A DNA stretch of 64,000 nt from the NCBI GenBank assembly GCA_024402535.1, contig JAKSTN010000003.1:61880-125879 (forward strand), given 5' to 3'. The notes under the pieces were generated by a model. That model worked only from the letters and a program-made list of their open reading frames with translations, did no database searches and was not told where the DNA came from. The DNA comes from Treponema sp. Lineage in GTDB: Bacteria; Spirochaetota; Spirochaetia; Treponematales; Treponemataceae. How positions within the stretch are numbered: the stretch's first letter is position 1; each line of letters begins with the position of its first letter. Positions 27,078-36,293 of the stretch are shown here, one piece after another. A program made the position numbers and the translations under genes.

Positions 27078-27156
27078 TTTTTTATCCTTTTTAGTATGTT
27101 TTAAGATTATACCATAATTTCTGCTTTTTTTTGAGGTTGCAGCGTGGTTTCCGGGA

Positions 27157-27194
27157 TAAAAAAAAATCCGCAAAGAGCTTAAGTCTTTGCGGAT
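27157..27194 (-). terminator. Terminator of the chemoreceptor gene
   Basis: On the minus strand ATCCGCAAAGA pairs with TCTTTGCGGAT (27166-27194), followed by about nine T. Confidence 0.85.
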
Positions 27195-27218
27195 AAGGTA
27201 TAAAAAGAGATTTTCAGT

Positions 27219-29105
27219 TTAATTCAGCTTGAAAGAATCGATATCTTCCTGAATAGCCTGAATATTACGCTGTGTTTCAGCTGTATTTGAATTAACAATG
27301 GTAATTGCATCTGAAATCTGATGTGCACCGGTACCAATAAGTGCCATTTTTTCGTTGATTACGCGGGTAACGGCGCTGAGTGATTCCATTTCCTTTGCAA
27401 TCTGTTCTCCGCCGTTGAGCATTTCAGCTGAACCGTCTTTTACGATAACTGTTGCATCGTTGATAGAACGCATTGCATCCAGAACCTGCTGGTTACCGGA
27501 ACTCTGTTCTGCCATTGCGTTTGAAATTACTGATTCCTGATTTTTAACAGTCTGGGCAAGGGTGTAAATCGTTTCGAATTCAGACTGAACAGTTTTGATG
27601 TTTTCAGAAACTGCAGCAATGCTTTCAGAAAGGGCTTTAAGGCTTTCATCAATAGATTTTCCCTGATTTGTAGACTGTTCTGCCAGTTTACGGATTTCAT
27701 CAGCAACAACACTGAATCCTTTTCCGGCTTCGCCGGCATGAGCCGATTCAATTGCGGCGTTCATAGCAAGCAGGTTAGTGCGGCTTGCAAGTGTCTGAAT
27801 CATGCTGGAAGCCTGCATAATGCCTGCACTCTGATTGATAATGTTTTCTGCAGTATCTACAGCAACTTTAACAGAAGTCTGTCCTTTTTCAGAAGCTTCG
27901 CTAAGACTGTTTACAGCAGCATTATTCTTTTCAAGGATAGCCGTTACAGAGTTGATGTTTGCAACCATTTCTTCAACGGCAGCAGAAGACTGTGTAACAC
28001 CAGCAGCCTGATTTTCAATGGCATTGTTCAGGTTTTTGATTGTTCCAAGAATCTGGTTTACTGTAGCAGAAGTTTCTTCAACGCCTGCGCTCTGGTTCTG
28101 CATTTCTGATTCAACAGCGCTGATTGCATTTGAAATGCTTGAAACGTTTTCACCAGCTGAAGCCATGTTTGAAACAAGATATTCAGAAGAACGTGCTGTG
28201 GCCTTTGTGGAAGTTTCCATACCTTTAATAAGGTCCCGTGTCTGGCGGAAGAATTTGTTCATGCTGACAATAACCGAACCAAGTTCTGAACGCTGTGTAA
28301 CTGGAGCTTCGCTGATAGTGTAGTCGCGCTGAGCAAGTTTGTCAGCCATATTTTCGATGTTTTTGATTGCGTGTTTAACATCGCCAATCAGAAGGAATTC
28401 AACCAGAAAAACATGAACTGCTGAATAAATAAAGATTGGAAGAATACGTTTTGTAACGATGGCAGATCCAAGCGCAATATTTGCAGGTACAAAGAGACTG
28501 GCAAAAATATGGAATATAATACCTGTAATCATAAAAAGGATAACCAGCAGGTTTCTTGAGGAATAATCCATAGTAATCTTTTCTTTGCTGAACGGAAGCC
28601 ATGAAAGACGTTTTTCAATAATCTGGATTGAAGCTGTGTAACAGAGAAGTCCTGTCAGAAATAGTGTCCCGATCATAAAGAAAGCCAGACTCGGAATGAA
28701 TGTCATGGAATTTCCAAAACAAGTCAGAGGAAACATTTGTGTTGCAGACTTTACAAAAGCAAAACAGGTTATTCCACAGAGAGTAATAGGAAGCGCAATA
28801 TTCACATAATCCATTATCTTAAGCAGTTTGTTCAGTTTGTCTGTATCTTCTTTAGATTCAGGATTGCATTTTTCAATTTTTTTCTTCATTAAAAGACATG
28901 AACAGACTGCACATGCTATTACAATCAAAAAGATTAAGAGAATTATTGGTTTCTTTGTTAAATTTCGCCATTCTCTGTTGGTAAGTCCGCCTCCAAGGTA
29001 GCAGAAAAGACCTCCTAGAAAGTTTGGTGCAAGATAAACTCCTGCAATCAGAATATAGGCTGCCAAAGGTATTTTTGGTTTCAATGTAGTGTTTTTCTTA
29101 TCCAT
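27219..29105 (-). CDS. Methyl-accepting chemotaxis protein with six-TM N-terminus
   Basis: Chemoreceptor of 628 residues that should signal to CheA/CheW. About six hydrophobic segments fill residues 13-240 (for example [16 protein letters not shown] and [17 protein letters not shown]), with only short loops, so no periplasmic ligand domain of the usual kind exists. A HAMP-like linker follows (about 240-300). The signalling domain ends with the conserved tip [15 protein letters not shown] near residue 465. No C-terminal CheR-binding pentapeptide is seen. AGGAG lies 15 bases before ATG 29105, an unusually wide spacing. The stimulus is unknown; a membrane-embedded sensor of lipophilic or energy signals is one guess. 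Confidence 0.9.
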   Translation of the reverse strand: MDKKNTTLKPKIPLAAYILIAGVYLAPNFLGGLFCYLGGGLTNREWRNLTKKPIILLIFLIVIACAVCSCLLMKKKIEKCNPESKEDTDKLNKLLKIMDYVNIALPITLCGITCFAFVKSATQMFPLTCFGNSMTFIPSLAFFMIGTLFLTGLLCYTASIQIIEKRLSWLPFSKEKITMDYSSRNLLVILFMITGIIFHIFASLFVPANIALGSAIVTKRILPIFIYSAVHVFLVEFLLIGDVKHAIKNIENMADKLAQRDYTISEAPVTQRSELGSVIVSMNKFFRQTRDLIKGMETSTKATARSSEYLVSNMASAGENVSSISNAISAVESEMQNQSAGVEETSATVNQILGTIKNLNNAIENQAAGVTQSSAAVEEMVANINSVTAILEKNNAAVNSLSEASEKGQTSVKVAVDTAENIINQSAGIMQASSMIQTLASRTNLLAMNAAIESAHAGEAGKGFSVVADEIRKLAEQSTNQGKSIDESLKALSESIAAVSENIKTVQSEFETIYTLAQTVKNQESVISNAMAEQSSGNQQVLDAMRSINDATVIVKDGSAEMLNGGEQIAKEMESLSAVTRVINEKMALIGTGAHQISDAITIVNSNTAETQRNIQAIQEDIDSFKLN

Positions 29106-29238
29106 AAGCAGATATAAATACTCCTAAAATAATATTTATAAGTTTCAATGATTATTCTATCATAAAAAGTAGAAATTATCATCAAAAAAGTACTATAAAT
29201 GTTAAAAATCTCCAAAATTTGAAAATAACATAGAAATA

Positions 29239-29267
29239 TTATCTATTTTTAAAAAAAACGTTATAAT
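29239..29267 (+). promoter_or_regulatory. Promoter of mla operon; predicted leaderless start
   Basis: A perfect TATAAT (29262-29267) ends six bases before ATG 29274. The -35 candidate TTATCT (29239-29244, 17-bp spacer) is weak. No Shine-Dalgarno is present. Confidence 0.45.
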
Positions 29268-29273
29268 AGTAAA

Positions 29274-30053
29274 ATGTTTGAAAAAGTTGGAAAATCTGTT
29301 ATTGCTAAAGTATCGGGACTGCCTTATATTTTCGGTTTTATAGGTCGCGTTCTTTCCAGCTCTTTCTTTTTCTTTTCTCGTGAAAAAGCGGCAAGAAAAA
29401 TCCTTATCATGCAGCTGCTGTTTACGTTTATAGAAGCTCTTTCCCTAGTTGCAGTTCTTTCCCTGGCACTTGGAAGCGGACTTTATCTTGTGGGAAACTC
29501 TTTTCTGCTTTCAATCGGACAGTCGTCACTTATTTATCAGATTCTGGTACTGATTATGACCCGGGAACTGGGACCTCTTCTTGTTGCCTTTGTGGTAACT
29601 GCCCGCTCGGCAACAGCCATTGCAACAGAAATCGGTGGTATGGTGACAAGCCATCAGATAGAAAGTTATGTGTCTTTCGGTATAGATCCTATCGGTCATC
29701 TGGCAGCCCCACGTTTTCTAGGTGTTACACTTTCGGTATTTTTTCTGAATCTTTATTTTTCATTCTGCGGAATTCTTGGACCTTATGTTGTTGCCCGTTT
29801 TGTGGATCCTACCGGTTCTGCAGATTATTTTCAGATGCTTTTTCAGGCTCTTTCAATCCAGACAATTTTGTTATCCATTTCAAAAAGTCTTGTTTTTGGC
29901 ATGATAATTTCTTTGTGTTCAACTTATGCAGGATTTGCAGTAATCCGTGCTTCTACAGAGATTCCTGTTGCCGGTATTAAGGCGGTAGGTAATTCCTTTT
30001 TATTTATTATTCTGGCAGACGTTCTGTTTATTGTACTGCCGTTTATTTTCTGA
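29274..30053 (+). CDS. mlaE: MlaE-family ABC transporter permease
   Basis: Inner-membrane permease of the Mla/MCE lipid transport family, 259 residues with about five or six hydrophobic segments. The family motif region MTRELGPLLVAFVVTARSAT and EIGGMVTSHQIE is plain. With MlaF (ATPase) and MlaD (MCE protein) encoded directly downstream it should form the core complex that moves phospholipids between the membranes; the direction is not known for spirochaetes. First gene of the operon mlaE-mlaF-mlaD-lipoprotein. It has a perfect -10 box and no Shine-Dalgarno before ATG 29274. Confidence 0.93.
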   Translation: MFEKVGKSVIAKVSGLPYIFGFIGRVLSSSFFFFSREKAARKILIMQLLFTFIEALSLVAVLSLALGSGLYLVGNSFLLSIGQSSLIYQILVLIMTRELGPLLVAFVVTARSATAIATEIGGMVTSHQIESYVSFGIDPIGHLAAPRFLGVTLSVFFLNLYFSFCGILGPYVVARFVDPTGSADYFQMLFQALSIQTILLSISKSLVFGMIISLCSTYAGFAVIRASTEIPVAGIKAVGNSFLFIILADVLFIVLPFIF

Positions 30054-30066
30054 CGGGGAAAAGAAA

Positions 30067-30801
30067 ATGACTTTGTTTGATGTACAAAATATTGGCTTCT
30101 CGCAGAATGGGAAAGTAATTGTAGAGGATGTAAGCCTGACAATAGAAAAAGGCAGCATAACAGGTTTTCTTGGAAGGTCAGGCTGTGGTAAGACCTCTTT
30201 AATCAAACTGATTTCAGGAATTCTGGTTCCTACCAGCGGAAAGTCTCTTTTTGAAGGAAATGACATTCAGTTAATGAACAAGGAAAAGAATCTGGATTTC
30301 CGTCGTCGCTGCAGTTTTATATTCCAGGATGCGGCTTTATGGGCAAATCAGGATATCAGCCAGAATCTGAATCTTCCTTTAAAAATTCATTATCCAAAAA
30401 TGCCGCCGGAACAGATGAAAGATGAAATAGCTCAGGTATGTGAAAAAGTGAATTTTAATCGACCTTTAAGTCTGCGACCGGCAGATCTTTCTGCAGGGGA
30501 ACAGAAAAAAGTGGCTTTTGCCCGGGCTATGCTTACAAAGCCTGAAATTCTTTTTCTGGACGAAGTTACGGCGGCACTGGATATTGCTTCAAGTGATTTG
30601 ATTATGGGGCTTTTGAAGGAATTTGTTGATGCTGGAAATACAATTGTTTATGTAAGTCACAATAATGACTTTATTAAAAACTTCCAGGGAACTTTGCATA
30701 TTATTGAAGACGGAAAACTGCAGACAACACGTAAAGCGGTTAGAACTGATATTGATAAACTTATGGATAAAATTGATGGAGAAGATGGGGAAAAACAATG
30801 A
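30067..30801 (+). CDS. mlaF: MlaF-family ABC transporter ATPase
   Basis: ATP-binding subunit of the Mla-type transporter, 244 residues. Walker A is GRSGCGKTSL, the signature is LSAGEQKKVAFARAM (LSAGE in place of LSGGQ), Walker B is EILFLDEVTAALD, and the switch histidine is in YVSHNND. ATG 30067 has GGGGAAAAG in front and lies 13 bases after mlaE; an earlier in-frame start at 30031 would overlap mlaE. The end overlaps the mlaD start as ATGA. The domain evidence is very strong; the role in lipid transport follows from the neighbours. Confidence 0.93.
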   Translation: MTLFDVQNIGFSQNGKVIVEDVSLTIEKGSITGFLGRSGCGKTSLIKLISGILVPTSGKSLFEGNDIQLMNKEKNLDFRRRCSFIFQDAALWANQDISQNLNLPLKIHYPKMPPEQMKDEIAQVCEKVNFNRPLSLRPADLSAGEQKKVAFARAMLTKPEILFLDEVTAALDIASSDLIMGLLKEFVDAGNTIVYVSHNNDFIKNFQGTLHIIEDGKLQTTRKAVRTDIDKLMDKIDGEDGEKQ

Positions 30802-31775
30802 AATTTAAAATTCGTTATGCAGATCAGATTGTAGGATTTTTCTCTGTAGTGGCGCTTTTAGTTCTTATGGTGCTGGTGTTTGCTTTGGGCGCCCGGCAGA
30901 ATTGGTTTGTGCGTAAAAATATTTATTACACCCGTTTTGAAAGCGGATCTTCCATAAAGGCCGGTATGGATATTACATACAAAGGCTTTGGTATTGGAAA
31001 AATAAAAAGCATCAATCTTCAGGATGATCAGGTTATTGTAGAATTCTATATTCTGGATGATTACATGGAATACGCAAAGGAATATTCACTTCTGGAGTTT
31101 AGTTCAAATATTCTTGGTCTTGGAACTTCCTTTGTATGGCATCCGGGAAAAGGTCAGGGGTTCATTGAACCTGGTTCAGAAGTATACCGCTACGATTCCC
31201 GTGAAGGCATGAAAATCCGCGAAAAGCGTCTGGTTCAAAGTGATAAGGGCGGAGATTCAATTACTGCCATTATCGATAAAGTTGAACCGCTTCTGGATAC
31301 AGTTACAAGACTTCTTAACGATCTGGATGATGGACTTACAGGAACAGTTCGCCCTGGCCGTAATGGACAGGAACGTAAGAATGAACTTGCCGAAATGATG
31401 CAGCACATAAAAGGCATTACAGCAAATGTGGAAGTTCTTACACGAGATATTACAGTTCTTACTGGAAAACTTGGCGGAGACGCTGGAGCTGTTGCAGCCC
31501 TTCTTGGTGATGACGCATGGAAATCAATTGAAGAAATTCTTGTAAGCCTTAATGACCTTCTTACAATGGTTGGCGGACTTGGGGACCAGGCCGGTACACT
31601 TATTGAAAATACAACACCTCAGCTTGATTCAACTCTTAGTCAGGTTGATATGCTGCTTCTGCAGCTTCAGGATGTTCTGACTGGAGTTAAGAATAATCCT
31701 CTTATCAGAAAAGGTGTTCCTGACAGAAGCCAGGAAACAAGTGCTACACCGAATATGAGAAGTGAAGAGTTTTAA
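30798..31775 (+). CDS. mlaD: MlaD-like MCE-domain protein
   Basis: Substrate-binding MCE protein of 325 residues. One N-terminal transmembrane anchor (about 11-33, IVGFFSVVALLVLMVLVFAL) is followed by the MCE domain (about 38-115; YTRFESGSSIKAGMDITYKG, FGIGKIKSINL). The remainder is long and helical (TAIIDKVEPLLDTVTRLLND), a usual extension in MCE proteins that line a channel or tube. It should sit in the periplasm anchored to the inner membrane. The start overlaps mlaF by four bases, so translation is coupled. A lipoprotein gene follows after 25 bases. Confidence 0.92.
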   Translation: MKFKIRYADQIVGFFSVVALLVLMVLVFALGARQNWFVRKNIYYTRFESGSSIKAGMDITYKGFGIGKIKSINLQDDQVIVEFYILDDYMEYAKEYSLLEFSSNILGLGTSFVWHPGKGQGFIEPGSEVYRYDSREGMKIREKRLVQSDKGGDSITAIIDKVEPLLDTVTRLLNDLDDGLTGTVRPGRNGQERKNELAEMMQHIKGITANVEVLTRDITVLTGKLGGDAGAVAALLGDDAWKSIEEILVSLNDLLTMVGGLGDQAGTLIENTTPQLDSTLSQVDMLLLQLQDVLTGVKNNPLIRKGVPDRSQETSATPNMRSEEF

Positions 31776-31800
31776 TAATTGATTTTGTAGGAAATATTTT

Positions 31801-32745
31801 ATGAATGTAAGAAAAATAATAGTTGAGTGCAGGAAATTTTCATGGGTTTTAGCGCTTGTTTTTATTGCAGGGTGTTCATCTGCACCAAAGCGTCAGATGG
31901 TTTATACTGATATTTCGCAGCATGCTTACGATAACTATGAAAAAGCAAACAGTGCAATTACACGCGGGGACTATGAAAAAGCCGAAAAGTATCTGGAGGA
32001 TGCTTACGCACAGGCTGTTTCCATCGATAAAAATGATTTGATATGTAAAATCCTTCTTTCGGGGCTTTCTTTAAGAATTCAAAACCCGGTTGTGGATCTT
32101 TCTGAAAAATCATTTGCTCTTCCTTCTTACATTGACAGTCTGTTATCTGATGCAAAAGTGGCAGCTTCACTTTCCGATGATAAAACCCGTCCGACTCTGG
32201 AATCTGTAATCCGGGTTTATGAATGCCGGGCAAGACTTTTTAAAGCCCAGAATGACCTGGACGCCGTAACAAATTCAGAAATTCAGAAACTGCTGGATGC
32301 AGAAGTAAAAAATCTTTCAAAAGAACCTTATTACCTTGCATTCCTTTACAGAACAAAAGGGGACTGGTCTTCTTTCCTTATGAATTACGGGGCAGCGGCA
32401 GAGGCCTATAAAAATGCCGCCGATATTCACGCAAAGAACCGTTATCTTTTTGAAATTGCTTATGACTGGTATCTTTGTGCGGCAGCTTTTTCTAAAGACG
32501 GAAAAAAACAGGAAGCTTTGGATGCTATCGGCAATGCACTTAAATATGATAAGGATGCTGAAAATGTTGCCGGCATTGCACAGGATTACATGGCTGCCGC
32601 TAATATTCTGGTAAAGAAAAGTCCAGGTGCAGAAGAAAAAAAACAGGCGGTTTTTTATGCAGAACGTGCAGCTTCCATTTATAGAAGTGTTGGAATGCTT
32701 CAGAATGCTGATGACTGCATTGCATGGATAACCGAAAACAAGTAA
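31801..32745 (+). CDS. TPR-like lipoprotein of the mla operon
   Basis: Predicted lipoprotein of 314 residues with lipobox FIAGC after a basic, hydrophobic signal. The mature part is made of helical repeats that look like TPRs (NYEKANSAITRGDYEKAEKY; AEAYKNAADIHAKNRYLFEI; DAIGNALKYDKDAENVAGIA). AGGAAA is in front of ATG 31801. Its position 25 bases after mlaD suggests a partner on the periplasmic side of the transporter, perhaps standing in for MlaA/MlaC or MlaB, none of which is seen here. That role is inference from position only. Confidence 0.75.
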   Translation: MNVRKIIVECRKFSWVLALVFIAGCSSAPKRQMVYTDISQHAYDNYEKANSAITRGDYEKAEKYLEDAYAQAVSIDKNDLICKILLSGLSLRIQNPVVDLSEKSFALPSYIDSLLSDAKVAASLSDDKTRPTLESVIRVYECRARLFKAQNDLDAVTNSEIQKLLDAEVKNLSKEPYYLAFLYRTKGDWSSFLMNYGAAAEAYKNAADIHAKNRYLFEIAYDWYLCAAAFSKDGKKQEALDAIGNALKYDKDAENVAGIAQDYMAAANILVKKSPGAEEKKQAVFYAERAASIYRSVGMLQNADDCIAWITENK

Positions 32746-32787
32746 AATAAGCGAATATTTTCTATATTATTTTATTCAGGGGCTCTT

Positions 32788-34683
32788 ATGTCACGCGAAA
32801 AAATCGTTGTTCTTGATTTTGGAAGCCAGTATGCTCACCTTATTGCAAAGCGTTTCCGCATGCTTGGTTTTTATTCTGAAATTGCATTACCTTCAACTTC
32901 TCTTGAAGTTTTTGAAAATGCAAAAGGTATCGTTTTTTCCGGAGGACCTTCAAGTGTTTATGATGAAAAGGTTCCTGAATTTAACGAAGAAATTCTGAAT
33001 CTGGATATTCCTATCCTTGGTCTGTGCTACGGTCACCAGCTTATGTCAAAATGTTATGGTGGAAATGTAGGAAAGGCTGATGTTGGTGAATTCGGATTTG
33101 CTACGCTGAATCTTAATCCTGAAGTTGAATCTCCACTTTTCAAGGGAATTGATTTTTCTAATGGTCAGCAGGTTTGGATGAGCCATCAGGATGCAGTTCT
33201 TGAACTGGGAGAAGGTTTTGAAGTTGCCGGCTCTACAAAAGACTGTAAAAATGCCGCTGTTCAGAATCTTTCTAAAAAGAGATTTTCTCTTCAGTGCCAC
33301 TGTGAAGTAAAAGACACTCCATGCGGAAATCAGATTTTCCAGAACTTTGCAGAATACTGTGGAATGGAAGTAAACTGGGACCAGGACAAAGTTCTTGCAA
33401 CAATTCTTGAAGGAATTAAAAATGATGCTCACAAAGCAGACGGCGACAAGAATGTTCTTCTTTTCCTTTCAGGCGGTGTAGATTCAACAATCGCTTTTGC
33501 ACTTCTGAATAAAGCTCTGGGCCAGGACAGAGTTCTTGGTCTTCACATTGATAACGGTTTCATGAGAAAAGATGAAAGCCGTAAGGTTGCAGATGCTTAC
33601 CACAAATTCGGATTTGATAACTTTATTGTAGAAGATGCATCTGCAAGCTTCCTTAATGCCATTGCAGGTCTTACAGATCCACAGAAAAAACGTATGGCAG
33701 TTGGAGAAAACTTCATTACTGTACGTGACGCCGTTGTAAAGGCTCAGAACCTGGATGAATCTAAATGGATGCTGGCACAGGGAACTTTGTATCCGGATAT
33801 CATTGAATCGGGCGGAACAAAAAACAGCCACACAATCAAGACACACCATAACCGTGTTGAAGGTATTCAGAAACTTATTGAACAGGGCATGATCATTGAA
33901 CCTTTGAAAGATCTTTACAAAGACGAAGTTCGTGCTATCGGTAAGAAACTGGGACTTTCAGATGACCTGGTTATGCGTCATCCTTTCCCAGGACCTGGGC
34001 TTTCAATCAATGTTCTCTGTTCTGAAGGCGTTCAGTCAGAAAAAGATCTGGAAGAACTTCCAAAAGCAAAAGAAGAAATTCAGAATATGAAGATTACAGA
34101 ATTCTGTGAACACTGTATGGAAGGGCTTGTACGTTCAGTTCTTCCTGTTCGTTCTGTTGGTGTTCAGGGAGATTTCCGTACTTACCGTTTCCCAGCTGTT
34201 CTGGCATTTGCTCAGGATGAAAACGGATTCTGTCATGTTCCAAAATACTGGGAAAAGATTGAAGCCTGTTCAAGTAACATTACAAACTCTTCAACATATC
34301 TGAATCGTACTCTGATTAAGCTGTGGCAGAAACCTGGTGTAAAAGATGAAGACCTGAAACTTCAGAAAGGTTACTGTACAAAAGATAGACTGGATCAGCT
34401 CCGCGAAGCAGATAATATTGTTCTTACAAACCTGCATGAATCTGGCTGGTATGACAAGATTTTCCAGCATCTGACAATCACTCTTCCTTATGCAACAAGC
34501 GCAGACAGAACAAGTTTTGTTCTGCGTCCTGTATGTTCAGAAGACGTTATGACAGCCCGCTTTGCTCAGCTGCCACTGGATCTGCTTGATAAAATTGTTC
34601 GTGAAATTGCAGCGCTTCCATTTGTTGATGCACTTTACTTTGACGCAACAAACAAACCGCCTGCAACTTTTGGATGGGAGTAG
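32788..34683 (+). CDS. guaA: GMP synthase, long eukaryote-like form
   Basis: Converts XMP to GMP with glutamine and ATP in the cytoplasm. The class I amidotransferase domain has the catalytic cysteine in GLCYGHQL and the His/Glu pair in CHCEVKD. The ATP pyrophosphatase loop is LSGGVDSTIAF, and the protein ends with KPPATFGWE. It has 631 residues against about 525 in E. coli. The extra 110 or so (about 420-535) lie in the C-terminal dimerisation domain: LPVRSVGVQGD appears first, and a second, divergent version follows (LPYATSADRTSFVLRP). Human GMP synthetase has the same doubled arrangement. GGGG precedes ATG 32788. Function is certain; the subtype call rests on motif comparison from memory. 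Confidence 0.95.
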   Translation: MSREKIVVLDFGSQYAHLIAKRFRMLGFYSEIALPSTSLEVFENAKGIVFSGGPSSVYDEKVPEFNEEILNLDIPILGLCYGHQLMSKCYGGNVGKADVGEFGFATLNLNPEVESPLFKGIDFSNGQQVWMSHQDAVLELGEGFEVAGSTKDCKNAAVQNLSKKRFSLQCHCEVKDTPCGNQIFQNFAEYCGMEVNWDQDKVLATILEGIKNDAHKADGDKNVLLFLSGGVDSTIAFALLNKALGQDRVLGLHIDNGFMRKDESRKVADAYHKFGFDNFIVEDASASFLNAIAGLTDPQKKRMAVGENFITVRDAVVKAQNLDESKWMLAQGTLYPDIIESGGTKNSHTIKTHHNRVEGIQKLIEQGMIIEPLKDLYKDEVRAIGKKLGLSDDLVMRHPFPGPGLSINVLCSEGVQSEKDLEELPKAKEEIQNMKITEFCEHCMEGLVRSVLPVRSVGVQGDFRTYRFPAVLAFAQDENGFCHVPKYWEKIEACSSNITNSSTYLNRTLIKLWQKPGVKDEDLKLQKGYCTKDRLDQLREADNIVLTNLHESGWYDKIFQHLTITLPYATSADRTSFVLRPVCSEDVMTARFAQLPLDLLDKIVREIAALPFVDALYFDATNKPPATFGWE

Positions 34684-34713
34684 GACGCAAAGCAAATATT
34701 GAAATATCACATA

Positions 34714-34824
34714 AAGAAAACGGGGCCCAGCAACGCGAATTCGTGCCTCTTGTGGCATGAGTCCTCGTTCGCGGGCTCACTGCGGAATGCCCCAGAGTCA
34801 CGATTCGCTGCGTCCCGTTTTCTT
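34714..34824 (+). repeat. Hairpin repeat copy 2, after guaA
   Basis: The outer stem AAAACGGG (34717-34724) pairs with CCCGTTTT (34814-34821). It shares with copy 1 (7239) the parts GCGAA-TCGTGCCT, GTCCTCG and AGTCACGATTCGCTGCG. The inner stem differs in sequence but is still able to pair (GTGGCAT with ATGCCCC, imperfect), which argues for selection on shape. Confidence 0.75.
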
Positions 34825-34878
34825 AATAAATATTTTCATGTTTGCTTTACAGACACAGAAAAACTCGCGGATTGGCTT

Positions 34879-34910
34879 TGGCGTCCATCAGTGGACGCCA
34901 TTTTTATTTT
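34879..34910 (+). terminator. Terminator downstream of guaA
   Basis: TGGCGTCCA, loop TCAG, TGGACGCCA, then TTTTTATTTT. A second stop behind the larger hairpin repeat. Confidence 0.85.
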
Positions 34911-34946
34911 AAATTCTCATCTTTGATTCCGGGGATTTGTAAAATA

Positions 34947-35414
34947 TTACAAATATGGAAAAGGTGTTCTGTTTTTAAGTAGGCGGAAAATTTTATGAAT
35001 AACATGGAAAAATACAGTGAATAAAAGAATTCCAAAAGCAATTGCTCCTGCAACCAGTCCTGTTTGTACTGCATAATCGGCGGCAAGACTTTCGTTTTCT
35101 GCAACTACTGCACTCATTGCATAATACAAACTGCTTCCGGGAATTAAAGGAACAACTGCAGGTATTACAAAAACTGTTCTTGGAGTTTTACAGAAATTTC
35201 TCATTATTTCCGAATATGCAGATGCAAATAATGTTGCAATCAGATTCGAAACGAAAATATCCAGTCCGAAATGAGCGGAAAGAAGATAAACAATCCATGT
35301 AGCCCCACCTCCAATACAGGCAGCTGTCAGATGTCGACGTTTCATTTTAAAAATAATTGCAAAGCCTAATGAACCAAGCAGGGCAGTAAAAACCTGGATT
35401 ACGTAAGCCATCAT
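34947..35414 (-). CDS. ThrE/YjjB-like exporter subunit
   Basis: Small membrane protein of 155 residues with about four or five hydrophobic segments (VFTALLGSLGFAIIF; IPAVVPLIPGSSLYYAMSAV). It matches the C-terminal half of the threonine/serine exporter ThrE (YjjB-like, DUF3815). Its ATG overlaps the stop of the upstream partner gene as ATGA, so the two halves are made together. The expected role is export of small metabolites such as threonine, serine or, in E. coli YjjPB, succinate; the substrate here is not known. Confidence 0.85.
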   Translation of the reverse strand: MMAYVIQVFTALLGSLGFAIIFKMKRRHLTAACIGGGATWIVYLLSAHFGLDIFVSNLIATLFASAYSEIMRNFCKTPRTVFVIPAVVPLIPGSSLYYAMSAVVAENESLAADYAVQTGLVAGAIAFGILLFTVFFHVIHKIFRLLKNRTPFPYL

Positions 35415-36181
35415 AAAATTTTACCTCCAAGGAAAACAGCAAGAGCAAAACCGCAGGCAATGGCGGCAGCTTGAATCAAGGCTTCAAGTAATCTCAATAT
35501 TCCTGAAATGGTATCTCCGGCAAAAAGATCACGGAGTGCATTGGTAAGAGCAATGCCAGGAATCAGAAGCATGATTGAGCCGATCATTACTTTATCAACA
35601 TTGGCACAGAATCCAATTTTTTTAAGAATTAAGGCAACTAAACCTGAAAGAAGTGAGCAAATTAAATAGAAAATTAACTGACTGTTCCAGACTTTGTTCA
35701 GTTTTTTATTAAAGAAAAATATAACGGCACCACATACAGCAGAACAGATGCCGTCCATAAAATTTCCACCAAAAAAAACTGCAAATGATCCAGAGGCAAG
35801 AAGGTATCCTGCAAGTTCCAGTATGGGATGATAAACGTTTTTTTGACAGGCTTCTTTGATTTCTTTTTCAAGCTCTTCCAATTTTGGTTTTGTGTTGCAA
35901 AGTTGAGTTGATAAATCAACTAATTCATCAAGCTTACGGAAGTCTGTATTATAATGATTTATTCTCCGGGTCTGAGTGAAGGAATCATCATTGCGTTTCA
36001 TAGTGACAACAATGCTTGATGTAATTACAAATACGTCAGTTTGTTGTGCTCCATAGGCTACACAGATATTGTTTATTATTTTTTCCACGTGATTTACATC
36101 GCCCCCGCATTCCAGGATTTGAGAACCCAGGTCTAAAGCAGAGGACAATAATTTCTTACTTTCTTTTTCAGTACTATTCAT
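35411..36181 (-). CDS. ThrE/YjjP-like exporter subunit
   Basis: Partner of the preceding protein, 256 residues. The N-terminal soluble part carries the family pattern LGSQILECGGDVNHVEKII and YGAQQTDVFVITSSIVV; the C-terminal part has about five membrane segments (IMLLIPGIALTNALRDLFAG is a conserved loop). It corresponds to the N-terminal half of fused ThrE exporters (DUF1212). No clear Shine-Dalgarno is seen near ATG 36181; TATATC lies seven bases upstream, a weak candidate for another leaderless start. Confidence 0.87.
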   Translation of the reverse strand: MNSTEKESKKLLSSALDLGSQILECGGDVNHVEKIINNICVAYGAQQTDVFVITSSIVVTMKRNDDSFTQTRRINHYNTDFRKLDELVDLSTQLCNTKPKLEELEKEIKEACQKNVYHPILELAGYLLASGSFAVFFGGNFMDGICSAVCGAVIFFFNKKLNKVWNSQLIFYLICSLLSGLVALILKKIGFCANVDKVMIGSIMLLIPGIALTNALRDLFAGDTISGILRLLEALIQAAAIACGFALAVFLGGKIL

Positions 36182-36293
36182 GTCTGTAGATATAATTTTT
36201 AATCCTTAAAGTTTTCTTAAAGCTATGTATGCATAAAGTGCACCTTTGCGCACTGACTTAAATAATTTCCACTATGCAAACGGGACTCGAGCT

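Noticed and set aside
34936..34954. Palindrome TTTGTAAAATATTACAAA resembling a Rex site
   Set aside because: It overlaps the 3' end of the exporter gene, away from any promoter, and the outer bases do not fit the consensus.
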